NCBI RefSeq assembly: GCF_026914265.1
Contig: NC_069133.1
Coordinates: 11,229,937 to 11,293,936 of the forward strand
DNA length: 64,000 nt
Direction: 5' to 3'
Origin: Mya arenaria
Taxonomy: Eukaryota > Mollusca > Bivalvia > Myida > Myidae
A program made the position numbers and the translations under genes. The first letter of the stretch is position 1. The number at the start of each line of letters is the position of its first letter. The notes under the pieces were generated by a model that was given only the letters and a program-made list of their open reading frames with translations, did not search any database and was not told the origin of the DNA. This document shows positions 36,771 through 49,745 of this stretch, in pieces.

Positions 36771-39589
36771 CATTTTAAGCATCAATCTGTGATATATTTT
36801 CATTTTAAATGTTTTGTCACAGAGCAAAAATAAAGCATGTAATCACCAAGATTATTGTACAAATGAATTTTCAAACTGATATTTCTGAGTAGTGTATATA
36901 CTAACAGCTACTTTGATGAGTTTGAGAAATGTTGAGTTGATTTTGCAAATAAATTTCTTGATTGTAAGATATTGATGGCCTCAATTCAAAATGCCAAAGC
37001 TGTATTTATACCAGTTTTGGAATTTTTACATCACTTAAATCATAAAGGTGAGCCGAGATGTGTCTAATTGCAAAATGGCCACTAAATAGTCAAACATGAA
37101 AATTGTGTTGTATCATGTGATCAAATTGTGAAACAATGATTGGACATCTCACGGAGAAACAGACATGTCAAACTTTCAGAAATTGTGACTTGACCTTTTG
37201 CTAAAAGAAATGTGTGATCAAATTACCAAGAAAATACCAAAAACATCGGCTACTGAAAACTTTGGAGTTTGTAGCTTCTGCATTTTGAAGTGAGGCCATT
37301 GATATTCTTGTACACTCCTTTTAAGCAAAATGGCCCCCAAAGTGCTCAGCGTTGTTTATTGTGATCGCTCGTTGGCCATCTTTGTCAATATTCATTTTGT
37401 CAACTAGAACTAAAATTAATGTTAGACCAATTTCAACTAAACCGCACATATGAAATTGTAGTCCTTTGTCAAGGTGTTTTAAGAATTGTATAACTTTTTT
37501 CTGAAACTTATTTTTGTAATTGACACGTTAAAATCATATATTGAGGAATTTGTTTGAAGGTCATCTTTTTTAAAATGGCCGTCGAGCTGATTTTCCCTGG
37601 TTATAGTGAAACTGTTTTATAAAATCTTGGTGAATCACAACTTGTTAAAGATATAATGGGCAGCAAAATGGTGGATTATTTTAAAGGAGTGTTATTTTGC
37701 AAACCTATAAACCTTGTATCCATTATGACATTTGGATTAACATGTCTGAAATTCAAATAAAATTAAAACCGTTTCCTGTCTGAAACTTGAAGTCCCTGAC
37801 CTAGGTATTAGCAGTGTTGCTTCAACTTACTTGTGGTTTGCAATCAGACAGCCTTGATCTTAATTACCTAGCTTAATATCTCAACATCTAGTTTGTTATG
37901 TGTTTGATGTCATTTAAGGGTATAGAACTCATGAGAGCGATCTAGGGCTGCTGTTGCCCATTCTATTTGAAAAAAAAATATGAATTGATTATTTTTGATG
38001 ATTCAATAAAAAATGCAAAATAGCAATTTCATGACAGTTTTCTATTTTGGATATATTCTTCATGAATGATAAACATTTTTATCTTTCACTACGGATGAGC
38101 CGAAACTTTGTTATTTTTTCAACCCCATTTTGTTTCTTTCCTGTATTTCCTTAAAGATGCACTTTTACTCCCAGATAAGATTTACCACAATTAATACAAT
38201 TGTTTGATATACCAAAAATGATGAATAATTGTCAAAAACAATAGTTCTTATAAAGGATACCGAGTTTAATTTGAAAGAAAGGTGTAGAACACATGGTTTT
38301 TCAGAATTTCTACCTTATAAGACTGGAGATCACAGTCAATCTTTTAGCACTCACCAAGCATTTAATATTTTTGCGATTTCAGCTATTAAATACACGCTTA
38401 TACAGTGGTCGAAATTAACACCATCCTGCAAGCCCTGCACTGGTAAGATATTTTTTGGGCTTGCTCATATTCAGAATTTTATATAACAGGGCTTGTTAAA
38501 AAAATTTGATCCCAAGCAATAGTTGGCTTGTTCATCTGAGTCTTATTACAATGACTGGTTATAATCTTTTAATCAGTAATGAATATTTTCCATAAATGCA
38601 TTATTTAGTATGTAGTTAAAGGTGTATCACTCAAAATTTATGTTTATTTTCAACCATTACCTTCAAGGTCAAGGCCATATTTATTAGTCAGTTAAGGGAG
38701 CCAATTTTGTGTCCAGTATTACTTAAAGAATTCTTTAAAGTAGCAGGGCACGAATGTCGACCACTAAGAACCCATGGTCCTACTTAAGGGTCAAATATAT
38801 AGCAATCTTATTTGGTCCACTCCCAACAGCTGGAAGGATTTTAGAATTATTGTTAGCTTAATGGTTCCTGAATGCAATGTTTTTTTCTAACCCATAGTAT
38901 CTGTAGAATTTATTTCATTATAGTGTTCTATACTTGTGCTTCTAAAGCATTCATTATTTCTAACAGTGTAAAATGTTAAAGGCTGTTAAAGGTATATATA
39001 TTTTTCTGTAATAAATATAAGTTTGTAAAACAAATGATGGTTATACATGAAATCAATTTTATAAATATAATAAAACTATGATATAAAAAAAAAGTTAGAA
39101 AAAATGTAGTCTTGCACCTTCTCCATTGCACCATGGATATACTGATACTCTTATAAGCTTTATGTACCGAGTACAGAAATTATACAAATCTGGCAGAATT
39201 CTTCTACATTGAAACAAAAGTTGTATAGTATGGTTGTTGTGGTTGAATTTTAACATACTTTAGAAGAAAACTATTATTTTGGTTGAAAGGATTTTGCTAT
39301 AAAGGAGTAGGGTAATGAGAAGCTTTCAAGAGGTCGAACTCAACTTGCTATTTATTTTTCATTTGCAATAAATATATACAAATGAACTCTCCAAGGCCAG
39401 CAATGCCTCTTAATTTATTTGAATGAATGAAATTTTGGTTATTTTTCTGAATACTGACTGCATTTTTTATGTCAGAGTTTATTTCTTCATTCCTTCAAGT
39501 CTTTTCTGTATACACATTCTTCTGTAATAATATTGTTGAAACATAACCAAATACAACACATACATATTTTAATATATTTATAATATGTG

Positions 39590-39635
<46 letters not shown>

Positions 39636-40119
39636 TCAAAAACTGTAATTTTGATTCTATTGTTATAAATTGTTACAAATAAAGTTAAATTTATATAATT
39701 GCTGTTATGTTCAGTTTTCTTATCCAATATGGTTGCTAAAGCTCTGTAAAAAGCCAATATTCAAATCTTCCGTTAATTGAAATCCACATGTTTATCATTT
39801 GCAAAATTTATATTGATGCTTTCAGTAAAAACTTATAAACCGATCACATAAGTGTCTTTTAGTTCGCGCATCCTCAATTACTTATTACATATCAGCGATT
39901 CATTTTGAAGGTTGCTTGAATGTGTTTATTGGACTCGCATATTTCAAACGATGGGTTCTTAGCATAAAAATGAGAGCTTCTGGCAGTTTTGTGCACAGGT
40001 TAATTTATGAACATCCCTTCTGCAGATACACATTTTTAGGAATAATGGGTCTCCAGGAAAAATAATCAATATATGACTTGGGATTCACGAATGAATCATT
40101 GCCTTTCTGCTAAAACACC

Positions 40120-40430
40120 TCCTTTTGCCAACAGTTTTTTTACAGTTAGGGGTACTTTGTATATTATCACTTAGCATAGAAAAAGTGCTATTTACAACCA
40201 GTTTTCAGTATAAATTCTTGCTAAGAATAATACCTACAAAAACAAGTTTATATAAATGGAATGTGAAAACTTTTTGCATTTTTTGCAGTATGAACATGGA
40301 AACAATAGAAGAACTATTTTGGGATTTCAAGAAAGTACATCTATGGAATGCTTTAAATGATATGATAAAAGCTTCATCAATGAATATAGGCAGCATTCTT
40401 TGGAGCACAAATAAGACCTAAATATGCACT
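40120..40430 (+). pseudogene. LINE remnant with zinc-binding (zf-RVT-like) tail
   Basis: The frame at 40125-40421 includes KWNVKTFCIFCSMNMETIEE followed by LFWDFKKV. This is the CxxC...ETIEHLFW pattern that follows the reverse transcriptase in many LINE elements. The later His/Cys positions are altered and no RT domain is present upstream, so it is a fragment. Confidence 0.45.
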
Positions 40431-40907
40431 TATATGCAATTTTCCAACCATTTTAATGGAATTCTTCCTTTTCTCCATGAAACACCGAAATGTTATACCA
40501 TCATTCAATTTCTATTTACAGTATCTTGCACCCAGGCAGAGAATTAAATCACAAATAAACAAGATCTCAACAACATTAAGTTCATCAACAACACATTAAC
40601 AACATCATATTCATTTGAATAACAAAGACAAATGGTTAAGCCCTTTGGGTGTGTCGCAATAAGCTGCACTGGACACACTTCATTAATTAAATGTGCATAA
40701 TAAACATCTTCAAAACATTTATAAAAACATTTGATTTTACTGAAAAAACATGACAAAATTACATTCAGTTCATGCCTGTCAATAATGACAATAAAATTAT
40801 GGCTTATACATGCACAGATCTGCCCCTAGAATGACAAATCAAGAATCAAAAGGGGTACATGTGAGTCTATAAATAACACAACGTATCACAGATAACGGGA
40901 GAGTAGG

Positions 40908-43900
40908 TTATTTTGGCAGGGCTGACTTGCTGAGTGAACGTCCTGGGATGAAGTTATCGAAGAAGTCTCTGTCGGAGACATTTTTATCATATCGTGGCGG
41001 TAGTTCCCCAAACTTTTCCAGAAAGTCTCTCTTAGCCTGAAAGATAGTATACACCAATATTCAGAGTACTTAGGTCTATATTACTGGGGACGAACTTGTC
41101 TTAACAGGATGTTTCAAGTCCTATCCAGTCAGAAGCCTTAGCAAGTTAGCAATTGAGAGTCAGGAATAAAACCATCATCACGATTTTTTTATGTTTTTAT
41201 GGATATCCACTCTTTGAACCTCAATCTTTCACAACGTTGTTTTTGAATATATGTAATACTGCTCAAAAAAGCTGACATTTAGCACTATTGGGGATGACTA
41301 AAAAGTCTACTAAAGGTTACATGTTTTACCACCTTATTCTTTAACAACTAAACTGTTAAAACTGCTTATAATATCCCAAAATATCAAGTTAAAGCAATAG
41401 TGCGAGAAAGAGAAACTGTGAGTCGTGGTTGCACTTTTAAACTTGGTATTGTTTTTGGGTATAAAGGTTTTCTAGTATGCTGATACCATAATCCCGCCTT
41501 AAAATGTACTGGTAGATTTCGAACAGTGTTAACCAGACTGACAGATAGGCATGATACTTAGCGCAATTTCAGTAGTTAACTCTATTTTCATATACCAATT
41601 ATGGCCCTTTATTATTCGACATACTGGTCAAGGTTTGCATGTAAGTGTGCATAATTCAATATCTCTCTCAGTAACTACTTGATGTATTACATTGAAACCT
41701 GATACAAGGGCTCCCAACCATCCAACCTACTTATATATTCAAGTTGCATGTAATGCAAATGATTGCTGTTTCTCATTTGACATTAGAAATTCTAGTAACA
41801 TGCAATGAAATAGTCTCGGTGACAGCTCGGTTTGTGTAATTGTAGGGAGGGTTTGGGTTTGAACCCCGAGCAAGAACATTTTTGTAACTTTAAAGGTCAG
41901 CAGCATCTGGGAAAAGTAAATGCACAACAACACCCATTATAGTGTATTTAAATTTTGAAAAGAACAACAGCAATATCTATTCAAGAATGCTCAATACATC
42001 TATTCATACAATATGTTTGAGGGTTCATAAGCCTAAAGCTACTTACAGCATACATTCTGTCCTTTTCTTTCATCACTCTTCTCCTCTTTGATGCCTGAAA
42101 TTAAGTAATCAGATTTATTTATTGCAGCAGTAAAGTAGATTGCTGTGGGAGGAACACAAAGACTCTTTTATCTTGTTTGATCTTCACAAGCAAACAAGAG
42201 GTATAACTCATTTATAAGCCAGAGTTTTGGCCCTTGTAACACATGTGGGTATTGTCCCTAGCAATGAATACTAGGTTTATATACCTATTCTCAATGTAAA
42301 CATTGTACTAGAATTCATATGAATAATCATCTTAAACTGTTTCTGAGCAAAATGTTTTCACACACTTACAGCTATGGCGACAATGACTCTTAGTCTATGA
42401 CAATTTCAATACATGACCATGTTTTTTAATAATAATACAAATGCATTATTGTACGGATAAAACTGCTGAAGATATTGATAAGCTAGGTTGTCTGTAAAAA
42501 GAAGTTGTGTTAGCTATCATTGACAAAATTTAAATCATATTTCACGGCCACTTTTCAATTTCTTGAAAATGTATGCAAAGGTGATATTTATATCAGGTTT
42601 GATGGTGACAAAACATTGTTGCATTTCCTTTTCCCTCTCAGCATACTTACAGTTCTATAGATGAAGACAGCAAAGAGGACATGGAACATGACGAGCAGAA
42701 ACGCCATGCTGACCATGGACCACTTGTCAAAGTACTGCACCTCCGCCTGGGCCATAAAGTGAGACATGGCCGTCATTGAAGCATTCTGGGCTGCCTGCAG
42801 GCCTAGGAAGATCAGGGCTGATATCACATACACATCCTGGAATATACACATATACACAGCATTCAACCTGATATAAACAAATTATCCATGACGAGAACAA
42901 GGCAAGCATACCTGGTCTATGCTCCCTATTTATCTAATAATGTAGACTAAATCTCTCAGAGTTCCTCCTTCAAAGTTTAACTATCTTTGAGAAATGGAAA
43001 TTAGCTTAACTTATTTCATCCTCTAAAATGCAAGGCACAATTGTTCCATAATAGTAAGAATTATTTCACAGAATGTTGATCATTTCATTTGAGCCTTTAG
43101 TTTAAACTTATTAATTTTTACAACATTTGTGAAGCAAGTTATTGCAACTTATATTTATAAAACACTCTTGTTGACACAATGTTGCGCCAGAGTGTGGACT
43201 TGTGTTGTGGGGGAAACCGGAGTACCCAGAGAAAACTAACTTGTCTGACTTGGTGACCACAAACCAAACTCACATGCGCCTAGGGCGGTAATCAAACCTA
43301 GATCGCCTAGATGAGAAGCGAGAGCACTAATAACTGTGCTAAATGGACAACCAGCTGTCCAAGCTGTTATTAAACTGTGAGGACATGACATGTTGAGAGC
43401 ATGGACAGAGGCTCTGACTTCTTTAAGCCAGGAGCTATAGTATTTCTGTACCAGATATGTGAGATAAGAGATGGTGGGCAGGCTCTGTTTCACGACCAGC
43501 TTGAAGGCCACTGCAGTCAGGAACAAGGTGATGGTCACTGTCAGTCGGTCTGCTGTCTTGAATTCTATCGAGTATGCCGCAAATGTCAGACTGATGATCA
43601 GCAACTTCCAAAACATAAAATAAAATAAAAGTAGAAACATTTCAATTAATTATGATCAGATATATGAAGTTTTGAAAAGTATCTAAATTGTTCAATTCCA
43701 TGAATTTTGAACTTCATAATGTGCATTAAATGTCAGGCTATTAAAATTGTCTTCTGCAGAATAAAACATCATTTTTAGATAACATGATCCACATCATGTG
43801 ATTTTTAGACTTTGGACATTCCATTGGTTTGATTGGTTTGTTTTTGGTCTTTCAATAAAATGTTACTAAAGTAATACTGAAAATTTCATGACAATACCTA

Positions 43901-46900
43901 ACATTTTCAAATAAGACCATGCGTTTTGCATTTTGACTCTAAATTTGACATCGCACACATAATATAATTACAAAAGTACACTAGAACCATCACAGGAGTG
44001 ATAAGGGCCGCGAACGATAGCACAATTGAAAGGGTTTCAATCAGAAGGCATACTATTAAGCACTATATAACCAAGAATCTTTCTATGATAATATGAGGGT
44101 TGTTCATAGTTAGTTGACAGGCTTCGCATTTTTGAATATCAGTATCATTTAATGTCATGTTGATCTAACTTTTCAATGAGTTACCTATTTCGGATCTAAA
44201 CATTTTGCGTTGTCAAATTCTTTAAACAAAGTATGCATGATACAAACTTCATTTAAAACATAACACAACATCAGATTGATATATAATAACCTAAATGCCT
44301 CTAGAAACATTGTATAAAATTTTAATGCAATCATAAAGTTATAAGAACCAATAACAATCCTTTAAAAAAGAAAAGAAGTGTGGACGAAACTATAACACAG
44401 AGAAATTCATTATTTTTGGCATTTTATATTTATCATTATTTCATTTGTAGTAATAAAGTGCAAAGGATAAAATTGTGCGATGGGGCTCACATAATATTTT
44501 AACAATTTTCCTACAAACTTATTATTCTTGTGAGCAAAAGCAGACATAAAACACTACCATAATAAAAACTATGTTCCAGATGAAGTATCCCATCTTCCTG
44601 GCAACACGACACTGTGCATGAAGTATGGGGTGGACGGTGGAGCTGCAGTACTCCACAGTGGTGAAGTCACAGAATGTCTCTATGTGGTTGTACAGGCTCC
44701 ACTCTGCCTGCCAACAAAAGAACATTGTCTTATAAATAAGAACACGACCATGCATTTAAAATTCTTACATGATTTTAATGTTAACTGTAGTATATCAACA
44801 TTTAAGTCCAAAAAATAGTTCAAGATATTAACTGATGTGAAAGGTTAGAGTGATCCCCCTAATGAACAGTGACAGGGAAATATATCATATTTGTTCTGTA
44901 TTGCAATACATTGGCTTATTGATAATATTGCACAACCCTACTGAGCACCTCTTTCTTAAGAATAGTGATTATCATCAAAGTTAAGAATGGCATGTATGGC
45001 ATATCATCATCGTAAGGTGTACCTGGTCCATAAATGACTTGGTGTTGATGGAGCTGACGGCTGTTTGGTCCTCCACCAGATCCACTTCTGCATCAGACCG
45101 CTCAGTTGATATTGAGATGGTCAGGTCCTGTAGGAGAGGAACAGTGCTATTTGTATGGAATGACAATAGTTCAATGATAAGCATTTGTTATACCTACAAT
45201 CAAATCTCAAATCTCCATTTGTTACCAAGGGGAAGACACAACAAGTTTGTCAATTTTTCACAAGGTTTCTAACAGCTGATAATTGTCAATCCCGCAAAAA
45301 AATAGCTATGGTTTTGGGGGCTAAAAGCCCCTGTGGACGGCCAAGGGAAATAAAGGTGAACCCCTCTTTCCAGCAAAAAATAATTTCACAATTCGCCACT
45401 TATCCCAATATCCTATCCCCAACCCCCTGAAAATCTCATCATATTTACATCTATCTCAAGTGTTCCTAGAGCCTCTAAATCCAGAATTTTAGAACCCCTG
45501 CAAAGGCTTGGAGATTTTTTTTTATTAAAAAGCGCTTGTTTCCCCCATTGTGTGGTTGTAGCTGAGAATTAATCAATGATGGACATGATATTTGTACTTT
45601 TGGACTGAAGACAAACCAACAAAGGGGTCATCTTCTACTGGTCCAAGTGTTCTCCAGTTATTGAGCAGAAACAAAGTGTGATGCACAGACTGGTGACCAA
45701 CAAATCATTTTTCACCTGAAGGTCACTGTAACTTTGACCTATTACCATCAAAATCAATATATGTCATCTACTAATCATGACCAACTAAGTATGAAGTTCC
45801 TGGGCCCAAGCATTCTTAAGTTATTAAGTGGAAACCGTTCTTATCTTCAATATTACATTGACCTTTGACTTACTGATCTCATAATCAAAAAGGGGTCATC
45901 TACTAACAGGCAAACCAAGAATGAAGTTCCTTGGTGCAAACATTTGGTGGTAATTGTCAGATTTACATTCATATTTGGCTCATTGATTGTAAATCCCTTT
46001 TGATACTTTTGAAACACCAACAGTTTTTTTTTTAATACATCTCCATTATGAAAGAAATTGATAACAAAACTCTTTTATTAGGCCTAATATATTTTAGAAA
46101 TAGCCAATGGACTGTCATTCATGATTCAATACAAAAGTGTATACTACTTTACAGGACTCTCTATCAATAAAAACAAATTCTTTAAAGCAGGTGTGATCTA
46201 AACTTAACTATTAATCAGGACCAACCTGAACGTCGACTGGAAAGTGTTCCAACTCAAGATTTTCCTTGAAGAATCCCTTAAACCTCCATAACTGAACGAC
46301 TAGTGGATATCTGTAGCCTGGCTCATTGTAGCGAATGTCATAAGTCTTCCTGTTCAGCACAAACGCTCCATCTATGTTCATCACAATCAGTTTCGGATCC
46401 CAGGGTATCATTTTATCAAGTCCTTCTTTATTCTGAAAACAGGCAAATGATTGTTGAATAACTACACATCAGTTTTTTAAAACTCAAGCATCCTAGCTTT
46501 TTTTACTGTGTATTCTATTAATCCATGTTTTATTTAACCTTTCGCTCTTAAAAAACCTCCACAAGCCATGCACTGATTGAAACAAGGTATCCAAATTTTA
46601 TTTTCAATAGCAGGGCTTGTCAGTGTTTGTTTGATAAAGAATGTGACAATTTGTGTTTGTTGATCCAAAAGCCTAATTCAGGAACCTGTTACCACACAAT
46701 GAGGATAGAATACCTTCTGTGTGTCTCCCATGTAGTTTTGTTCAAGTATGGGTTCCTGCCACTTGGCCTGCACAAAAATCTCAGCCTCAAACTGCTGGTC
46801 GATGGTGTCAATGTCTGTGATCTTCAGGAATGTGCACTTGATCTCTACAGTCACCTAAAACAGAGAATACATGTACATATCTTAAAATCACTGCCAGTAG

Positions 46901-49000
46901 GTAGAGTGACCTTAAGCTTTGACCTTCATATTATTGGTTTTTCAAGTGACACAATATCAAGCAATGGTATTTGTAACATTATTTTTCAAAACCTTCTTAT
47001 GCATGGCCAAACAGGCCTAGACAAGCCAAAATACAACAATTTCTGACAAATGACCCTTAAATGAAACCTTGGCCTTTGACCTGCCAAGATATGTCTTGCC
47101 TTGGTCTTGTACTCAACACAGCTTCTTTTCATGGAGAATATTTGTGCCAAGCCACTCTAAAATCCCTCTATGCATGGGAGATTGACAGCCCAATCAAGAA
47201 GAACAAGGCATGTTGACCTATGACCATGGCCTTGACCTTTAATGTACAGACCTACAGTAAGTCTTGTACATGGCCAACCATATTTTCAAGCAGAACATTT
47301 GTGCCTTATTCTTTCAAGATCCCTCTATGCAGCGCAAAGTCACAGCCTGAACATAAATTGTTGACAACGCCTGCCCACCTTGAGCTGACATACCCAAATC
47401 TAATAACCAATAAAACCCTGATTGAAAATTGATGATTAAAGGCATCTACTCATATATATAAAAGGCTTGAAGGTTGAAGCAGGTGTTTCTTATTTTATAC
47501 AGGTATATCTTATCAATATACAAACAAATCACACTAAAAAACATTCCAGCATCCCAAAAAACAACAATTAATTGTTTCTCTGAAAATCAGCTTTGTTACC
47601 TTATCAGATCTCTTTGAGTCTGGAATGATAAGATCTCCATCATCAGAGACAGGGTTTCTCGCTGACGACCGGGACAGTGTATCCATGGTTTCCATGGCAA
47701 CCTGCATCACCTCCGAGTTCCTTTCTATACACCCCATCAATTGACCCATCATGTCTAAGTGATAAATAAAATGTTTTCAAATAAAATAATGTGCTCATTA
47801 TCGAACAAATTGTATGTGTAAATGCTCAACAGTTACTGCTGTCATAACATGATAAAGCCATGTGACAAACATGATGCAAAATTTAAACAGCTTGAGATGA
47901 ACATTTACTTATTGTCTATAGGACTCTTCAGTCAGCCAAATTTCTAAACCGTATCAAACAATACTGCATTAAAGTACATTTGATTTTATAACTTTATTTA
48001 AGTACCGTAAATACATTTGCAAAGATTACTACCAAACGGCTGGATACAGGTGAAATCCTCTTTCCGATGAGGAAAAACCAAAGACCATGCTACATGTACA
48101 GGTTATCAAACAGTTGTTATTAGAACTGTACAAAATAGATAAATAACAAGCTTGTTGGGTTCATTGGCATGGGAATCTCCTTATGTTCAAAGTGGACACT
48201 ACTTATATTAAAATACCTGTCAACAAACTGAAGGTTTGTCCATCGGCTGGTTGACGAACAGCTTTTTCTGTTTCTACAGGTGCCTCAATTACTATGTCTT
48301 CATTCTGTATATCTTCCATTTTTGGCATCAACAGGTTGCCATCAGGTGTTCTCTGGTCTGTGTCTATGGTAGTTATCTGACTCGGATGCACATATACAGT
48401 ACTGTTAAAAAGACAAGCAAAGATGACTATGTTGTTCAATTCCATGCCAATGGCAAAACTATTTGTTTTACTTTGTATTTTGAAATCCAAAGGAGAGCCA
48501 AATTCATTCATGATAGGTCTGCATAGGGGTATCCATTAGTCCAAAAAATTGTAGGTTTTTACGATTTTTGATATTGCAGATTGGAAGAATCCCATATAAC
48601 ACGTCAAGATTAATTAGACTAGGGTATCAATGAGTTTAACAAAAAAATAAATTCTAAGTATTTTATTTGTGTTCAAAGCCAAGGCCAATATCACAGACAC
48701 CAGAATGTATGACCACATGTTATATAAGTTCCCATGACATGATAAACAGCCCAAAAAAGTGAACTTGATGATACATTCTGGTGTCTATGGCCCAAATCAC
48801 AAAATCATCAGACAATATGGAATTCAATTATTTTTATTTCGTTTATAACATGACCACACGTATTTACTTGATATTATGTTCATTCTTATCATAAAGTAAC
48901 AGTGTATTAAACAAGAAAATGCTTTTAACCTTTTTAGAACATGGTAATTGTATGATTCTTCAGATTCGCTTTCGGTACGTTCGCTTTCAGCGTCATACAT
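40908..49000 (-). CDS. Divergent pentameric ligand-gated ion channel subunit lacking the Cys-loop
   Basis: Eleven exons in transcription order: 49000-48930, 48380-48217, 47754-47600, 46854-46714, 46432-46226, 45127-45023, 44707-44558, 43604-43452, 42836-42651, 42094-42047, 41036-40908 (stop TAA). All junctions are GT-AG and phases match, giving 502 aa. Residues 1-130 are acidic and polar. The ligand-binding-domain pattern follows: a strand pair with DIDTIDQQFEAEIFVQAKW, then LWRFKGFF and HFPVDVQDLTI (the family's FPxDxQ site, with Leu where the first Cys-loop Cys would be). M1 is at ~321-341, M2 ~349-374 (ADRLTVTITLFL...SLP), M3 ~377-400 and M4 ~421-443. The M3-M4 loop is only ~20 residues, as in prokaryotic members. 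There is no signal peptide, and ~59 residues follow M4. The product is likely a membrane channel; its ligand cannot be told. Confidence 0.85.
41037..42046. other. Channel-gene intron, nothing recognised
   Basis: Intron between the last two exons of the channel gene. A GGTTTGAACCCCGAG box-B-like stretch near 41857 is the only tRNA-like hint and lacks a matching box A. Confidence 0.5.
43170..43352 (-). mobile_element. tRNA-derived SINE, second family
   Basis: The plus strand reads GGGGGAAACCGGAGTACCCA, CACAAACCAAACTCACATGC and CCTAGATGAGAAGCGAGAGC, ending in GGACAACC. On the minus strand this is a tRNA-like head (TTAGCACAGTTATTAGTGC box A; GGTTTGATTACC box B) and a body common in molluscan SINEs. 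It lies in an intron of the channel gene. Confidence 0.75.
43605..44557. other. Channel-gene intron with dispersed repeat
   Basis: This contains the inverted relative (about 43985-44040) of the repeat pair at 19055 and 19471; otherwise AT-rich. Confidence 0.55.
45590..45965. repeat. Two ~170-bp units of a GGGGTCATCTACT-type molluscan repeat
   Basis: Direct repeats with AAAGGGGTCATCT(A/T)CTA, GTATGAAGTTCCTGGGC, AAGTTATTAAGTGGAAACCG and CATTGACCTTTGAC blocks. The wording resembles the 145-161 bp core repeats of the cassette elements. It lies in a channel-gene intron. Confidence 0.6.
46890..47360. repeat. GACCTTTGACCT-type repeat units
   Basis: Diverged direct repeats with GGCCTTTGACCTGCC / GGCCTTGACCTTTAA, CAAGCCACTCTAAAATCCCTCTATGCATG / CTTTCAAGATCCCTCTATGCA; about 180 bp apart. 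Intronic. Confidence 0.5.
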
Positions 49001-49013
49001 GGTTGTCGGCCAT
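48993..49013 (-). promoter_or_regulatory. uORF overlapping the channel start codon
   Basis: An upstream ATG (49013, context AAAATGG, stronger than the main one) opens six codons (MADNHV) and stops at TGA 48995-48993, overlapping the main ATG (49000-48998) in another frame. If transcription starts upstream it would reduce initiation at the main start. Confidence 0.5.
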
Positions 49014-49034
49014 TTTGTTGCAGACGAGCGAAAT

Positions 49035-49040
49035 CACGTG
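49035..49040. promoter_or_regulatory. CACGTG E-box upstream of the channel gene
   Basis: ATCACGTGA lies ~35 bp upstream of the channel ATG. The same nonamer precedes the HSF-domain gene (53848-53856). Confidence 0.35.
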
Positions 49041-49477
49041 AAATTTCATAAGGGAAGCAACTGTTCAATATATTCGGCTAGACTCTAACAACTTTTCGAT
49101 AGCATACATGGATTACAAGTGTGTTACCACAGGTACACTTATTTTAGCAAAAAATGTTCAATGTTCTCCATTTGACTAGGTTTGAGACTTGTAGCGTATT
49201 TTATTTGCTTAAGCGACCACAATTATACTATTTAAAAGTTTAAGAAAGTAAGTTGGGTAATTGAAATCTGTGAGCAATAAATTAGAAGTACTTTAGTGAC
49301 TAGATATTATACTTATCTCTTTTGAGAACCCCCGAATAACTTGAAAAATGTGGATTTCATCTTCAAAGAATGAATATGTTTTTAAAAATATCAGGAGCAC
49401 GAGACATATGTATAAATGAGCGTGACTGAACAGCCATGCAATGTTATTGTGTCGTTGTTATTATGCCAGTTACGTGA

Positions 49478-49745
49478 CTTTATTCCAAATTTCCGGTGAT
49501 AGATTTAGAACCATTTTACGCAGTTTTGTATTCAAACTCTATTTTGAGGACTTCTAGGGACAAGAACGTTCGTATAAACAAAAACCAGTGTCCTCTGGGT
49601 TAAAAACCGGCTGGGATTGTTGTTGTAATTATGCCAGCTACGTGACTTTATTTCAAATTTCCGGTGATAGATTTAGAACCATTGACGCAGTTATGTATTC
49701 AAACACTATTTTGAGGATTTCTAAGGACAAGAACGTTCGTTAAGC
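49478..49745. repeat. Two copies of a ~120-bp repeat
   Basis: About 49478-49600 and 49628-49745: GTGACTTTATT(C/T)CAAATTTCCG, GATAGATTTAGAACCATT and GACAAGAACGTTCGT are shared. A third, more diverged copy is at about 51100-51215, on the far side of the 41-bp satellite. Confidence 0.8.

Larger units (their letters stand above)
34660..40120. other. AT-rich convergent 3' region
   Basis: This separates the plus-strand MUN/DEP gene from the minus-strand channel gene. It contains a decayed cassette-3-like left end with a G-run (about 35628-35707), a 37-bp array (36579-36770), an inverted copy of the insertion seen near 3190 (about 38560-38660) and a TA microsatellite (39597-39632). No coding exon is recognised. 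Confidence 0.6.
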
